Counted from the first letter of the stretch, positions 45,157 through 54,539 are shown. The stretch is DNA of 64,000 nt from an uncultured Chloroflexales bacterium (GCA_937902315.1 CALGUG010000059.1:248001-312000); one strand, 5' to 3'. Program-made: numbers and translations. Notes: generated by a model not told the origin, from the sequence alone.

Positions 45157-48100
45157 ATGTCACGTTCTCGTTCATCGTACAAACAATCTTGTCTAATTAG
45201 CTTTAGTTTAGTTGCTCTTTTATTGATCGGTTTTTTACCGCTCGTATCTGTAGAAGCTGCCGGAACGATCCAAGGCACGGTCTTTCGCGACTTCAATGGC
45301 AATAGCCAGCGCGAGATCGCCAGCGAAATGGGTGTCGCAGGCGTGAGAGTAAGCGCCTACGATGCTAACGGAGATCTTCAGGGCAGCACCACCACAGGTC
45401 CCGATGGGAGCTATAGCTTGATCGTAGACGGTACGGGCCCTTATCGCATCGAGTTCACGGATCTGCCTGAGGGCTATTTCCCGAGCATGCAGGCCCATAG
45501 CTCGCTGAGCACGGTTCGTTTCGTTGAGGATGGTGCCAGCTCCAATATCGATCTGGGAATCAATCACCCCGAAGATTACAGCCAAGACAATCCCCGAATC
45601 GTTGTTCCGCTCAATCAGACCGGAAACCACCTTGTTGTCAACCGCTTTGGTATTGTTTCGCAATTGTATGATTCAGCGGTTGTGACAGAGGAAGAGCGTT
45701 TGGATCTTAGTTTGATGCGCACGGGAGCGGTTTGGGGTCTTGCCTACGATCGCAGCAGCAAGCAGCTCTTTGCAGCCGCCGAGCTCAAGCGCTATTCGGG
45801 CTTCGGCACGAGCGGCGTGGGCGGCGTCTATGTGCTCGACTACACCGACCCGATTACGGCGACTTATGTTGGCGAGTTCAGCCTGCAGGGTGTGCTGCCG
45901 CAAAACGGTGGCCCTGCGATCGACCTCGGCTCGGTGACGCGCAGCAATGTAACGGGCATGATCAGCGCGGGCGCGGCTGGCGACAACCAACTGACCTCTA
46001 ACCCGTACCAGCGTATGCGCGACCTCGATGCGTTTGCCAAGGTCGGCACGGTGGCCTATGGCGATATCGAGATCGATCAGAACGGCCTGCTCTGGTTGGT
46101 CAACCTGCACCAGCGCGCTTTGATCAGTGTCGATGCGCGCCTGCCTTTAGCCGATATCCCTTCGACCGCTCGTCAGTATCCTATCCTTAACCTGCCGGGC
46201 GTGCCCGTCTGTAACGGCGGCGATCTGCGTCCTTGGGCGCTCAAGTTCTACCGCGAGCGCGGCTATCTGGGCGTGGTGTGCGATGCGGGCATCTCGCAGA
46301 ACGCGGCGGATCTGCGCGCCTATGTGCTCTCGTTCGATCCGAACGATCCGAGCGTTGGCTTCAGCATGACCTTAGAGATCCCGCTGAACTATTCGCGCGA
46401 GGCTGCGGAACACATTCAGTTAAGCCCCGGCAGCATTCCGGTTCGTGAAGATGCGCGTTGGAAGCCCTGGGCCTTCACTTGGGATCAGGTGACGACCACA
46501 ACTTCGTCGCGCATCAGCTACGCTCAGCCCATCCTATCGGCTATCGAGTTCGACGCTAACGGCGCGATGGTGCTCGGCTTCTCGAACCGCTTGGCCGAGC
46601 AGTCCGGCTATAACCAGTATGTTCCTGTCTCGGGCAGCACCGCCCAATATACCATCAACAACGCTGGCGATATTCTGCACGCCTGTTTGGTGAACGGAAG
46701 CTATGTGCTTGAAGGTTCGCCCTTGTGCCCCGTTCAGGATACGGGCACTATGGGCTTGGCTACTGACGGATTTGGCAACAACGGCGAGTACTACTGGGGC
46801 GAGGCCTACATCAATACTCATCCGACTACGGGTGTGACCACGATCCACCTTGAGATCGCCAACGGCGCGGTGGCCCTGCAGCCAGCTCGTAACGAGGTGA
46901 TCTCGACGGCCTTCGACCCCAGCACGCCCGAGGCCTATCTGGGTCTGTTCGGCCAAGGTTTGATCTTCCTTGACGAGACGACCGGCGCTTTGAAGCGCGG
47001 TTGGCAGATCGATAGTTTAGATGACGGACCGGCACTCTACCACTATGGCAAGGGCAACGCCTTGGGCGATATCGAGTTGCTCTTCGATCCTGCGCCGCTC
47101 GAGATCGGCAACCGCGTCTGGGCCGATAACAACGACAACGGCGTGCAAGATCCGGGCGAGCCGCCCTTGGCGGGTGTGGTTGTGACCTTGCACGATGCTA
47201 CGGGTGCGCAAATCGCTCAGACCGTGACCGATGCCAACGGCCACTACCTGTTTAACGACAGCAATGTGCCGGGCGGTTTGCGGCCGAACACCGATTACAG
47301 CGTGCGGATCGATCGCAGCCAAAGCGTGTTGAACAGCTATCGTCCGGCGCGCTTGAAGGTCGGTGCTAACGCTAACAATGCCGATCTGCGCGACTCGGAT
47401 GGCGATGCGAGCTTGTATCTCAATGCGGTCGCGGTCAATTTGACCACGGGCGGCCCCGGCCAGAATAACCATAACTTCGACTTCGGCTTTGTCGAGCTCT
47501 TTAGCTTGGGCAATCTGGTTTGGGAAGATCAGAACAACAATGGCTTGCTCGATCCGGACGAGCGCGGTATTTCGGATGTGACGGTGCGCTTGTATGCCGA
47601 TGCCAACGGTGATGGTGTGCCGGATAGCAGTGTGCCACTTGCGGTTCAAACGACCGATGCCAACGGCAACTACCTCTTTAAAGACTTGCTGGCTGGCAGC
47701 TATATCGTCGAGATCGTGCCGCCGAACGGCTACAAGACCAGCACGGGCCGCAACAATAGCCTGACCGGCCCCTACGAGCCTGCGCCAAGCCCGAACAACG
47801 ATATCGACAACGATGACAACGGCAGCTTGGTGGGCAGCGTGATTCGCAGCGGAACGGTGACGCTCTCGTCGGGCGCAGAGCCGATCAACGACGGCGACAA
47901 CGATGCCAACAGCAACCTGACGGTCGACTTCGGTCTCTATCGTCCGGCCAGCTTGGGCGACTATGTCTGGTACGACGCCAACGAGAACGGCCAGCAAGAT
48001 CGCGACGAAAAACCAGTGGCTGGTGTGACCGTCACGCTCTATGACGCTGCGGGCAACCCGATCGCGACCACGACGACCGATCTCAATGGCTACTACATCT

Positions 48101-48642
48101 TCGACAATCTGATCCCGGGCTCCTATAGCGTCGGCTTTAGCAACCTGCCGCCCGAGTATCCGCGCTTCACTTCGGCGAATGTGGGCGACGATGCCAGCGA
48201 CAGCGACGCTGACCCGAACACGGGCCGCACTCATGTGGTGACCTTGGCGCCGGGCGAGCATAACCCGACCCTCGACGCTGGCCTTATCTCCAATACGCCG
48301 ACCGCGGTGCAACTGCTATCGTTCAGCGCGGCTCAGAGCGAGGGTGGTGTACTGATCGAGTGGAAGACTGCTAGCGAGCAGAACAGCTTGGGCTTCGCGA
48401 TCTGGCGCAGCGCCGACGGCACGCGCGAGAACGCCGTGCGCCTGACGAGCGAGCTGATCGTGGCCCAGGGCGCGAACTCGAGTTATAGCTGGCTCGACAG
48501 CGGGGCCGAGCAAGGCGCTCACTACAGCTACTGGCTCGAGGAGCTTGAGCTTGATGGCAGCTCGCACTTCTATGGACCTGCGACACTGCCCAAGCAGCCC
48601 AACGCAGGCTATCAAGTCTTCTTGCCCTTGGTTCAGCGCTAA
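45157..48642 (+). CDS. large secreted SdrD-B repeat surface protein (3)
   Basis: The 1161-aa protein has a signal peptide (about residues 1-35, ending LVSVEA). An N-terminal SdrD-B domain (GTVFRDFNGNSQREIASEMG) is followed by a long middle segment shared with paralogues 1 and 2. Three more SdrD-B domains follow: NRVWADNNDNGVQDPGEPPL, NLVWEDQNNNGLLDPDERGI and DYVWYDANENGQQDRDEKPV, all Ca-binding Asp-rich. An Ig-like domain (LIEWKTASEQNSLGFAIWRS) precedes the end YQVFLPLVQR. It lacks the DUF11 domains of the other two. It is the plus-strand member of the family and is preceded by a long AT-rich leader. Confidence 0.88.
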   Translation: MSRSRSSYKQSCLISFSLVALLLIGFLPLVSVEAAGTIQGTVFRDFNGNSQREIASEMGVAGVRVSAYDANGDLQGSTTTGPDGSYSLIVDGTGPYRIEFTDLPEGYFPSMQAHSSLSTVRFVEDGASSNIDLGINHPEDYSQDNPRIVVPLNQTGNHLVVNRFGIVSQLYDSAVVTEEERLDLSLMRTGAVWGLAYDRSSKQLFAAAELKRYSGFGTSGVGGVYVLDYTDPITATYVGEFSLQGVLPQNGGPAIDLGSVTRSNVTGMISAGAAGDNQLTSNPYQRMRDLDAFAKVGTVAYGDIEIDQNGLLWLVNLHQRALISVDARLPLADIPSTARQYPILNLPGVPVCNGGDLRPWALKFYRERGYLGVVCDAGISQNAADLRAYVLSFDPNDPSVGFSMTLEIPLNYSREAAEHIQLSPGSIPVREDARWKPWAFTWDQVTTTTSSRISYAQPILSAIEFDANGAMVLGFSNRLAEQSGYNQYVPVSGSTAQYTINNAGDILHACLVNGSYVLEGSPLCPVQDTGTMGLATDGFGNNGEYYWGEAYINTHPTTGVTTIHLEIANGAVALQPARNEVISTAFDPSTPEAYLGLFGQGLIFLDETTGALKRGWQIDSLDDGPALYHYGKGNALGDIELLFDPAPLEIGNRVWADNNDNGVQDPGEPPLAGVVVTLHDATGAQIAQTVTDANGHYLFNDSNVPGGLRPNTDYSVRIDRSQSVLNSYRPARLKVGANANNADLRDSDGDASLYLNAVAVNLTTGGPGQNNHNFDFGFVELFSLGNLVWEDQNNNGLLDPDERGISDVTVRLYADANGDGVPDSSVPLAVQTTDANGNYLFKDLLAGSYIVEIVPPNGYKTSTGRNNSLTGPYEPAPSPNNDIDNDDNGSLVGSVIRSGTVTLSSGAEPINDGDNDANSNLTVDFGLYRPASLGDYVWYDANENGQQDRDEKPVAGVTVTLYDAAGNPIATTTTDLNGYYIFDNLIPGSYSVGFSNLPPEYPRFTSANVGDDASDSDADPNTGRTHVVTLAPGEHNPTLDAGLISNTPTAVQLLSFSAAQSEGGVLIEWKTASEQNSLGFAIWRSADGTRENAVRLTSELIVAQGANSSYSWLDSGAEQGAHYSYWLEELELDGSSHFYGPATLPKQPNAGYQVFLPLVQR

Positions 48643-48669
48643 GCTAGGCTCGAGCTAGGGCTCAACTCG

Positions 48670-48705
48670 GAGAGGTTTCGCATCACAGTGCGAAACCTCT
48701 CTTTT
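48670..48705 (+). terminator. intrinsic terminator of SdrD-like gene 3
   Basis: GAGAGGTTTCGC and GCGAAACCTCTC form a perfect 12-bp stem followed by TTTTATG, 27 bp after the stop. Confidence 0.92.
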
Positions 48706-48727
48706 ATGCGCCGCTGGGAAGCCGGCT

Positions 48728-48862
48728 AGCTTGGCTTTTTGGCGCGGCCTTTCCGCACACAAAAGCGACCTCGCTTGTTGGAAAGGACGTTGATAGCCGA
48801 AGGCGGACGCGCTAGAAGCCGAATGGGAGCTGGAAGCCAAGCCGCCAGAGCGTGAAACGCGA
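48728..48862 (-). repeat. family A repeat, subtype A2, overlapping the TPR gene end region
   Basis: Contains TTGATAGCCGAAGGCGGACG, AGCCGAATGGGAGC and AAGCCAAGCCGCCAGAGC. It lies between the two convergent genes and ends 13 bp from the stop at 48876. Confidence 0.6.
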
Positions 48863-48875
48863 GGGGCCGAGTCCT

Positions 48876-49640
48876 TCAGCGCTTCAAGGCTTGTAGCTCT
48901 TCGAGCTCGCGCCTCATCTGAGTGCGCAGATCGTCGTCGACCTGCGGCACCTTCAGGCCCGCCCTGAGATGACGAAGCGCTTCGTCGTAGTCTGCTAGCT
49001 CGCGATAGACTTGGGCTTGGCGATAGCAGATCCAAGCGTAATCTGTCTGTTGAGTGCCTTGCTGGCTTTCGTAGAGACGCGCCGAAACGTTGTAATAGGC
49101 CAGCGCCTGCTTCCACTGACCTTGCATGTGGTACAAGAGCCCCAGATGAAAGATGGTCTGGCCGTCGTTGGGGCGCAGAAAGTTGGCTCGCTGCAGATCC
49201 TGAAGTGCCAGATCGTACTCTTCTAGGATGAGGTAGGAGATGGCCCGATTGAGATGGGCCTTGGCGCTTTGGGGGTTATTTTTCACGAATCGATCGAAAA
49301 TCTCAAGGGCGGTCTCGCCATCTTGTTGGGCGATGGCTTGCACTCCCTTCTCCCATAAGGCCTCGTCTTGTTGTCGCTGGATGTCGCTGTAGATCGCACC
49401 GCCACATATGATCAGAACCAGCAGCCCGATGAGGATCCAAGGTGCCCAAGCCACCAGATTGCCGATCTTCGCTCGTCTCTTGAGGTCTTTGAACAGCAGG
49501 GGATCGATCTCGTCTTTCTGGAAGATGCTGAGCTGTTCGCCGCCATAATGCGCGATCAGGGCGGGCAGCAGATCTTGGTTAGGCACCACACCGTATTTCA
49601 ACATGGCCCAAGGTTTGCTTTGGCCTGTGGCCCGTACCAA
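48876..49640 (-). CDS. TPR-repeat membrane protein, downstream part of a TGA-split gene
   Basis: The 254 aa as counted from TTG 49640 form a single transmembrane helix (WAPWILIGLLVLIICGGAIY, about residues 66-85) followed by tetratricopeptide repeats (ALEIFDRFVKNNPQSAKAHL, then ALQDLQRANFLRPNDGQTIF). The N-terminal stretch before the helix reads ATGQSKPWAMLKYGVVPNQD, which looks like the second half of a PH-like domain. The upstream gene (49680-50291) is in the same frame and is separated by a TGA at 49680-49682, with no start codon needed to bridge them. The two halves appear to be one original gene of about 471 codons. Confidence 0.72.
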   Translation of the reverse strand: MVRATGQSKPWAMLKYGVVPNQDLLPALIAHYGGEQLSIFQKDEIDPLLFKDLKRRAKIGNLVAWAPWILIGLLVLIICGGAIYSDIQRQQDEALWEKGVQAIAQQDGETALEIFDRFVKNNPQSAKAHLNRAISYLILEEYDLALQDLQRANFLRPNDGQTIFHLGLLYHMQGQWKQALAYYNVSARLYESQQGTQQTDYAWICYRQAQVYRELADYDEALRHLRAGLKVPQVDDDLRTQMRRELEELQALKR

Positions 49641-49679
49641 AATACGGTCATCGGCTGCATCGATGTCGCTGACCTGCTG

Positions 49680-49682
49680 TCA
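49680..49682 (-). other. in-frame TGA at an expected tryptophan codon
   Basis: The reading frame continues without shift from 50291 to 48876, broken only by this TGA. It sits after QRVLE and before QQVSDIDAADDRI. The parallel first domain has LAWKEITATE at the equivalent place, so TGG to TGA is the simplest explanation. The feature is either a real nonsense mutation or a sequencing error. Confidence 0.7.
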
Positions 49683-50291
49683 CTCGAGGACGCGCTGTTT
49701 GTGGCGAATCCCGCTCTTGCTCAGCGCAAAGTGCTTGAAGTTCAGCCAAACGCCCTGCTCTATGCGCGACAGAGCGTGCTTATAGCGCGCCTCAAACGAA
49801 GCTTGTTGGATAAAATCGATCGCTGTTGCAAGGTCGATCTGCTCGATCGGGCTAGGAGGCAGTTTAAACCACTTATCGTTGCGATCCCAAGGGCCGATCT
49901 GAATCTTTTTGCCTTCGCCCCAGTAGATGGAGTTGAACAGCAAAGCGAATCCCTGGTTGTATCTGATCTTCGCTTCGGTGGCAGTGATCTCTTTCCAAGC
50001 CAGAAACAGATTGTGTTGGGCCGATTGGATATGAATGCCCTCAGGGTAAAAGACCATTCGATAGACCATGCGAAGATGGGCTGCGATTACCATGCCCAAT
50101 AAAGTTACGCTGATCAGAATCGATATACCGAGACGTAGAGGGTCGTTTTGAAGATATGTAGGGTAGCCCCAGGCTGTAAGGAGACCAAAGAAGAGGAACA
50201 GACAGATGGCAGGAAGCAGGTTAACGGTTCGATTAGCCCGGAATTCAGCCACGGGTTGGCTATGAGGCAGCTGAACTGAGGTATGGTTCAT
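49680..50291 (-). CDS. PH-like domain membrane protein, upstream part of a TGA-split gene
   Basis: About 203 aa from ATG 50291 (AGAGGA upstream; an ATG at 50318 is less likely). Two hydrophobic segments (LLPAICLFLFFGLLTAWGY and LGISILISVTLLGMVIAAHL, about residues 25-75) are followed by a bacterial PH-like region (VFYPEGIHIQSAQHNLFLAW, then LLFNSIYWGEGKKIQIGPWD). It then begins a second PH-like unit (FALSKSGIRHKQRVLE) that is cut by the TGA. The companion TPR half follows in the same frame. The whole would be a membrane protein with tandem PH-like domains and a C-terminal TPR tail. Confidence 0.68.
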   Translation of the reverse strand: MNHTSVQLPHSQPVAEFRANRTVNLLPAICLFLFFGLLTAWGYPTYLQNDPLRLGISILISVTLLGMVIAAHLRMVYRMVFYPEGIHIQSAQHNLFLAWKEITATEAKIRYNQGFALLFNSIYWGEGKKIQIGPWDRNDKWFKLPPSPIEQIDLATAIDFIQQASFEARYKHALSRIEQGVWLNFKHFALSKSGIRHKQRVLE

Positions 50292-50505
50292 AGCGATTCC
50301 TCTGTAGGTCGTGTGCAAAACCGATCGGGCGAAGCCTAAGTTTGTATAGCTCGCTTGAGCGTATGGCTGTGGTCTCGCTCTGCTGAGGCTTGAGCTACTG
50401 TCAAGCGCAAAAGCGTTTTTGAGGTATAGTTTTGGGCGGCGAAGACGTGGTAGCCTAACGATAATTTCGTTTTACAAATAAATTATTTCGATTGGCTTAC
50501 CACAT

Positions 50506-50538
50506 AAAAAGGCCACACCCACTGTTCAGGGCGTGGCC
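50506..50538 (-). terminator. intrinsic terminator of the carbonic anhydrase gene
   Basis: On the minus strand GGCCACGCC ... GGGTGTGGCC is followed by TTTTTATG, about 24 bp past the stop. Confidence 0.8.
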
Positions 50539-50561
50539 TCGATTCTTTTGTTCGGAAGCGC

Positions 50562-51206
50562 CTACTTGATGCGTTCTAGCGCGGCTTGGTATTGGCTCGC
50601 GATATCCTCCGAGCCGGTCACCACTAGGCCCATATCGCGTAGTAGCCCATCGGCGACGCCGTAGATCCAGCCATGCACGCTCAGTTTTTGGCCGCGCTTC
50701 CAAGCGTCTTGCACGATCGTAGTTTGCGAGACATTCACGACTTGCTCGATCACATTCAGCTCGCAAAGGCGGCGCAGACGAGCATTATCGTCGGGGCATT
50801 CGGCCAGCAGGGCTTCGTGCTTGTTGCGAATCGTCTGCACATGGCGCAGCCAGTTGTCGATCAGGCCGAAGGTGCGGTTGTGCAGCGCCGCCTCGACGCC
50901 GCCGCAGCCGTAGTGGCCGCACACAATGATATGTTTGACCTTCAAAACCTCGACTGCATATTGCAAAACCGCCAAGCAGTTCAGATCTGAATGCACCACA
51001 ACGTTGGCGACATTGCGATGCACAAACATTTCGCCCGGCAGCATGCCGACCAGTTGGGTCGAAGGCACGCGGCTGTCCGAGCAGCCGATCCAGAGATATT
51101 CGGGCGCTTGTTGCGCGGCGAGGCTCTGAAAGAAGCCTGGCTGCTCGGCGTTCATTTGCTCCGCCCAGGCTTTGTTATTTTCAAGCAGTCGAATGATATC
51201 TTGCAT
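50562..51206 (-). CDS. beta-class carbonic anhydrase
   Basis: Interconverts CO2 and bicarbonate. The 214-aa protein has the zinc-ligand motifs CSDSR (in YLWIGCSDSRVPSTQLVGML) and HxxC (in IIVCGHYGCGGVEAALHN), plus GEMFVHRNVANVVVHSD and VHGWIYGVADG typical of the Can/YadF type. ATG 51206 is chosen because TGAGGACAG precedes it by 4 nt; the upstream frame extension is basic and unconserved. It could supply bicarbonate to carboxylases. It has its own terminator. Confidence 0.93.
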   Translation of the reverse strand: MQDIIRLLENNKAWAEQMNAEQPGFFQSLAAQQAPEYLWIGCSDSRVPSTQLVGMLPGEMFVHRNVANVVVHSDLNCLAVLQYAVEVLKVKHIIVCGHYGCGGVEAALHNRTFGLIDNWLRHVQTIRNKHEALLAECPDDNARLRRLCELNVIEQVVNVSQTTIVQDAWKRGQKLSVHGWIYGVADGLLRDMGLVVTGSEDIASQYQAALERIK

Positions 51207-51309
51207 TCTGTCCTCAAATTGATTGTTGTGATCGTTTCGTCTCGTGCCGAAGCGTTCAACGACACGTCGACGATGCTTGGCGATTTGACTATCGGCGTTC
51301 AAAGCGCGC

Positions 51310-51425
51310 TATTGCCACTCCATCCGTTTGCTCGTTTTACAGTTCTGGCGGCGATGTTTGTCCCTTCCATTCGGTCTTTACCGCGTCCGCCTACGGCTAT
51401 CAACATTCCCTCTTTCAAATAGGCT
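51310..51425 (+). repeat. family A repeat, subtype A2 fragment
   Basis: Contains CTGGCGGCGATGTTTGTCCC, TTCCATTCGGTCTTTACCGC and GTCCGCCTACGGCTATCAAC, the reverse-strand form of subtype A2. It fills much of the gap 51207-51669, which holds no credible gene. Confidence 0.6.
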
Positions 51426-51624
51426 CCTACCTGGCGGTGATCTTTCCTCGCTTTTCGCTGTCTCACGAGGCGTCGATCGAGGCTACCTTGCCGAACGGAG
51501 AATACTTCAAACGGATTTCTATGCGCGCTTCGCGCCACACAGCGTGCAGATAGAGGACAGCGTTGTTCCAAATGCTTTATCGGCGATGATAAGCGCTACC
51601 GAGATGCCTGAGCATCAGCCTACA

Positions 51625-51661
51625 AAGGGGAAGAGCTCCAAACTGTTTGATGCTCTTCCCC
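51625..51661 (-). terminator. intrinsic terminator of the Nudix gene
   Basis: GGGGAAGAGC and GCTCTTCCCC form a 10-bp stem; on the minus strand it is followed by TTTGTAGG, just past the Nudix stop. Confidence 0.75.
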
Positions 51662-51669
51662 AACGATTG

Positions 51670-52167
51670 TTAGTAATCAAAGCTACAACTATCGTCGCCT
51701 TCTTCGTAGGCATAACGCTCGAAGCCTTCGAAGAACGAAGACTCTTGATCGCGCAATTCGTTGTAGCGTTCTGCGATCTTTTTGATATTAGCTGGAAGAC
51801 TGGTCGGCCAGCTATAGCGCTGGCGCAGGGCGATCTGAGCGATGCTCATATCGGGCAGCAGCAAGCCTAGCGCTTTGATCGCCGAGCCACGAATGACGGG
51901 CGAGCCGCTGGCGCGCACCAGATAGATGCGGTGTTCGCTGCGCGGCGGATGCACAAAGAGCGTCAGAATGCCGACGGCCTGCATATTGGTCTCGTCGTGT
52001 ACGCCGCGTATCAGGGCTTGCAGCTCGCTTTCGCGCCCATCGGGTGCGGCTCCGGGCAAGCTCCAAATGTCGCCCTTGGGCGTGTTCGAGACCAGAATGA
52101 AGCCGGTTTGAGCTTGCCAGGTATAGGGTATCAGCGCGCTGACGCGCCGATTGGGTGAAGGGGCCAT
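51670..52167 (-). CDS. Nudix hydrolase family protein
   Basis: The 165-aa protein has a Nudix-like core: WSLPGAAPDG followed by a degenerate Nudix box (ESELQALIRGVHDETNM, where the canonical REUxEExGU reads RGVHDETNM). The missing E and G of the box mean the enzyme may have altered activity or substrate. The flanks include ILVSNTPKGDIW and FVHPPRSEHRIYLVRA. It starts 8 bp after the ABC-F stop, with AGGAGA 10 nt upstream lying inside the end of that gene, so the two are co-transcribed. The substrate is unknown. Confidence 0.78.
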   Translation of the reverse strand: MAPSPNRRVSALIPYTWQAQTGFILVSNTPKGDIWSLPGAAPDGRESELQALIRGVHDETNMQAVGILTLFVHPPRSEHRIYLVRASGSPVIRGSAIKALGLLLPDMSIAQIALRQRYSWPTSLPANIKKIAERYNELRDQESSFFEGFERYAYEEGDDSCSFDY

Positions 52168-52174
52168 GGTCTTT

Positions 52175-54091
52175 CTATTCTCCTACCAACTCTGCCAGTT
52201 CGGTCCAGCGCTCGAAGCTCGTCTCGAGTTCGCTCGAGAGCGCTGCCATGCGCTCGCCCAACTCTTGATACTTGGTGTAGGGCTGATCTGGCTGAGCCAA
52301 CTGTTCTTGTACGGTCGCAATTTCGCTTTCAAGCGCTGCGATGCGTTCTTCGAGGGCCGCCAACTCGCGGCGCTCTTTGTAGCTGGCTTTGCGTTTGCCT
52401 TGTGGCGCGGCGCTCTGCTGAGGGGCCGCTTGCTGTTGTTTGGCTGGGGCAGCGGCTTTTTTGACGGCGGCTTGTTCGCGCTCTGCTTGTTCGCGCTCGT
52501 AGAGCTCGCGGTACATGCTGTAGCCGCCCGGGAAGAGCCGGATGCGGCCCTGCCCATCGAATACGAGCAGGCGCTCGACAGTGCGATCGAGGAAGTAGCG
52601 GTCGTGCGATACGGTGATCAAGGTGCCCTTGAAGCTATCTAGAAAGTCTTCGAGCACGTTTAGGGTTTGAATGTCGAGGTCGTTGGTCGGCTCGTCTAGC
52701 AGCAGCACGTTGGGTGCCAACAAGAGCTGACGCAGCAGATAGAGCCGACGACGCTCGCCGCCGCTCAGGGTGCTGATGTAGGCGTATTGGGCCGCCGACG
52801 GGAAGAGGAAACGCTCGAGCATTTGGGTCGCTGTTAACAGCGCGCCTTCGCCCGTCTTAGCCAATTCAGCGGCCTCGCGCACATAGTCGATCACGCGCTG
52901 CGATGGGTCAAGCCCTTCGCTCTCTTGGTCGTAATAGGCTAGGTGTACGGTCTCGCCTCTGACGATCGTGCCGCTATCAGGCTGAATTCGCTCGGCGATC
53001 AGATTGAGCAAGGTACTCTTGCCGCTTCCGTTCGGGCCAATGATGCCCAACTTCTCGCCCGGCTCGATCGTGTAGCTGAAGTCGCGCACCAGGTGGCGGC
53101 CGTCATAGCTCTTGTTGATGTTTTTGATCTCGAAAACGCGCTTGCCGATGCGGCGCGACGCGACCGAGATCTCGTCCATCTCGGCGGGGCGCTCGGGGCC
53201 TTTGCTGTTCATCAGGTCGTAGACCCGCTCGACATGGGCCTTTTGTTTGGTGGTACGCGCCTGAGCGCCCCGCCGCAGCCAGGCCAGCTCTTTGCGCAGC
53301 AGATTTTGGCGCGCTTCTTCGGCGGCGGCCTCTTGCATCAGTCGCGCCGCTCGTTGTTCGAGGTAGCTTGAATAATTTCCGGTGTAGACCGTTACGCGCC
53401 CGCGATCCAGCTCGAGCATGCGTGTCACGATTCGGTCGAGGAAGTAGCGGTCGTGGGTTACCAGCAGAATCGCGCCGCTGTAACGGCGTAGCTCTTCTTC
53501 CAGCCAAGCGATCAGATCGGTATCGAGATGGTTGGTCGGCTCGTCAAGAATGAGCAGGTCGCTCGGGTTGAGCAGTGCACCCGCCAGCGCGACACGTCGG
53601 CGCTGGCCTCCGCTCAAGGTCGCGATGCGGGCTTGCACATCGCTGATTCCAAGGCGCGTCAGCACGGCGCGCGCTCGACGCTCTAGCTCCCAGGCATCGG
53701 CGTGATCCATCTTTTGTGACAGCACGGCTAAGCGGTCGAGCAGCGCTGTGTTATTGGGTTCCGCCTCAAGCTGAGCCGTCAACGTTTCGTAATCGCGTAA
53801 GAGCTTGACCACATCGCCTTCGCCTCGGAAGAGCTGCTCCAAGACCGTCAGATTTTCGTCGAGGTCCGGGTTTTGGGGCAGATAGGCGACCCGTGCGCTG
53901 TTTGCGAACACGATTCGACCGCTGTCGGGCGGCTCTTGCCCGCTCAAGAGGCGCAGCAGGGTGGTTTTTCCGCTGCCGTTCACGCCGATCACACCGACAC
54001 GCTCGCCCGTCTCGATCCCAAAGGTCAACCCTTCGAAGAGCTGTTTGTCGCCAAAGTTCTTACTAATATCTTCAACAGATAGAATATTCAT
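52175..54091 (-). CDS. ABC-F family ATPase, Uup-like
   Basis: The 638-aa protein has two ABC domains in tandem without transmembrane segments, as in ABC-F translation and ribosome factors. Domain 1 has Walker A GVNGSGKTT, signature LSGGQRRRVALAG and Walker B LLILDEPTNHLDTD. Domain 2 has GPNGSGKST, LSGGERRRLYLLR and VLLLDEPTNDLDI. An ABC-F linker rich in charged residues lies between (LLRKELAWLRRGAQARTTKQ). A C-terminal Ala/Gln-rich linker and coiled coil (RRELAALEERIAALESEIAT) match the Uup subfamily DNA-binding tail. The role in the cell is presumably ribosome or recombination-linked. It precedes the Nudix gene in an operon. Confidence 0.93.
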   Translation of the reverse strand: MNILSVEDISKNFGDKQLFEGLTFGIETGERVGVIGVNGSGKTTLLRLLSGQEPPDSGRIVFANSARVAYLPQNPDLDENLTVLEQLFRGEGDVVKLLRDYETLTAQLEAEPNNTALLDRLAVLSQKMDHADAWELERRARAVLTRLGISDVQARIATLSGGQRRRVALAGALLNPSDLLILDEPTNHLDTDLIAWLEEELRRYSGAILLVTHDRYFLDRIVTRMLELDRGRVTVYTGNYSSYLEQRAARLMQEAAAEEARQNLLRKELAWLRRGAQARTTKQKAHVERVYDLMNSKGPERPAEMDEISVASRRIGKRVFEIKNINKSYDGRHLVRDFSYTIEPGEKLGIIGPNGSGKSTLLNLIAERIQPDSGTIVRGETVHLAYYDQESEGLDPSQRVIDYVREAAELAKTGEGALLTATQMLERFLFPSAAQYAYISTLSGGERRRLYLLRQLLLAPNVLLLDEPTNDLDIQTLNVLEDFLDSFKGTLITVSHDRYFLDRTVERLLVFDGQGRIRLFPGGYSMYRELYEREQAEREQAAVKKAAAPAKQQQAAPQQSAAPQGKRKASYKERRELAALEERIAALESEIATVQEQLAQPDQPYTKYQELGERMAALSSELETSFERWTELAELVGE

Positions 54092-54539
54092 CTTTGCTAC
54101 GCCTTAAAAGCCATTCTCATCTGCAAGCATCCAAGCCGACACTCGACCTTACTGCTTCACATGATCCTCCTACTTGCTGCTCTAAGTATACCCGAAATAG
54201 ATCTGGTCCATCAGAACAGGATCGAAACACCCGCGCCTAGACTTTGCCTACGCTTTGCTTACAACATTGTAATTACTTCAGCCCTAGGGAGTAATTTTTT
54301 GTTGGTGTGTGCGTTATAGAGTATAGCTACTTTGAATTTGATATTTTACATCACCTCTAATCAGGGCTCTCTTCGATTGGTCGAGTGACACTGTTTATGA
54401 TGCTTGTTAGTTATTGGAGCGGGTTCGAGCTTTGTTGAAGGCCTATTTAGAACAGATATTTCGAGCTTCATTATGTTTCAGGCACTCAGATTTACGCATT
54501 GACCTACACACGTAGGCACAAACAACTAGGTGAGAAGGT
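54092..54539. other. intergenic region between the ABC-F gene and the glycan cluster
   Basis: Divergent promoter region, AT-rich from about 54280 to 54400. No gene is seen. It contains the candidate promoter at 54299-54327. Confidence 0.4.
54299..54327 (+). promoter_or_regulatory. candidate promoter of the glycan biosynthesis operon
   Basis: TTGTTG (54299-54304), a 17-bp spacer and TATAGC (54322-54327) lie in the AT-rich region about 210 bp upstream of the first glycosyltransferase. This leaves a long leader. Confidence 0.4.

Noticed and set aside
49680..49682. Selenocysteine or recoded TGA
   Set aside because: No SECIS-like hairpin was recognised after it, the residue aligns with a Trp and not Cys, and TGA ends other genes here. 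A simple nonsense mutation is more likely.
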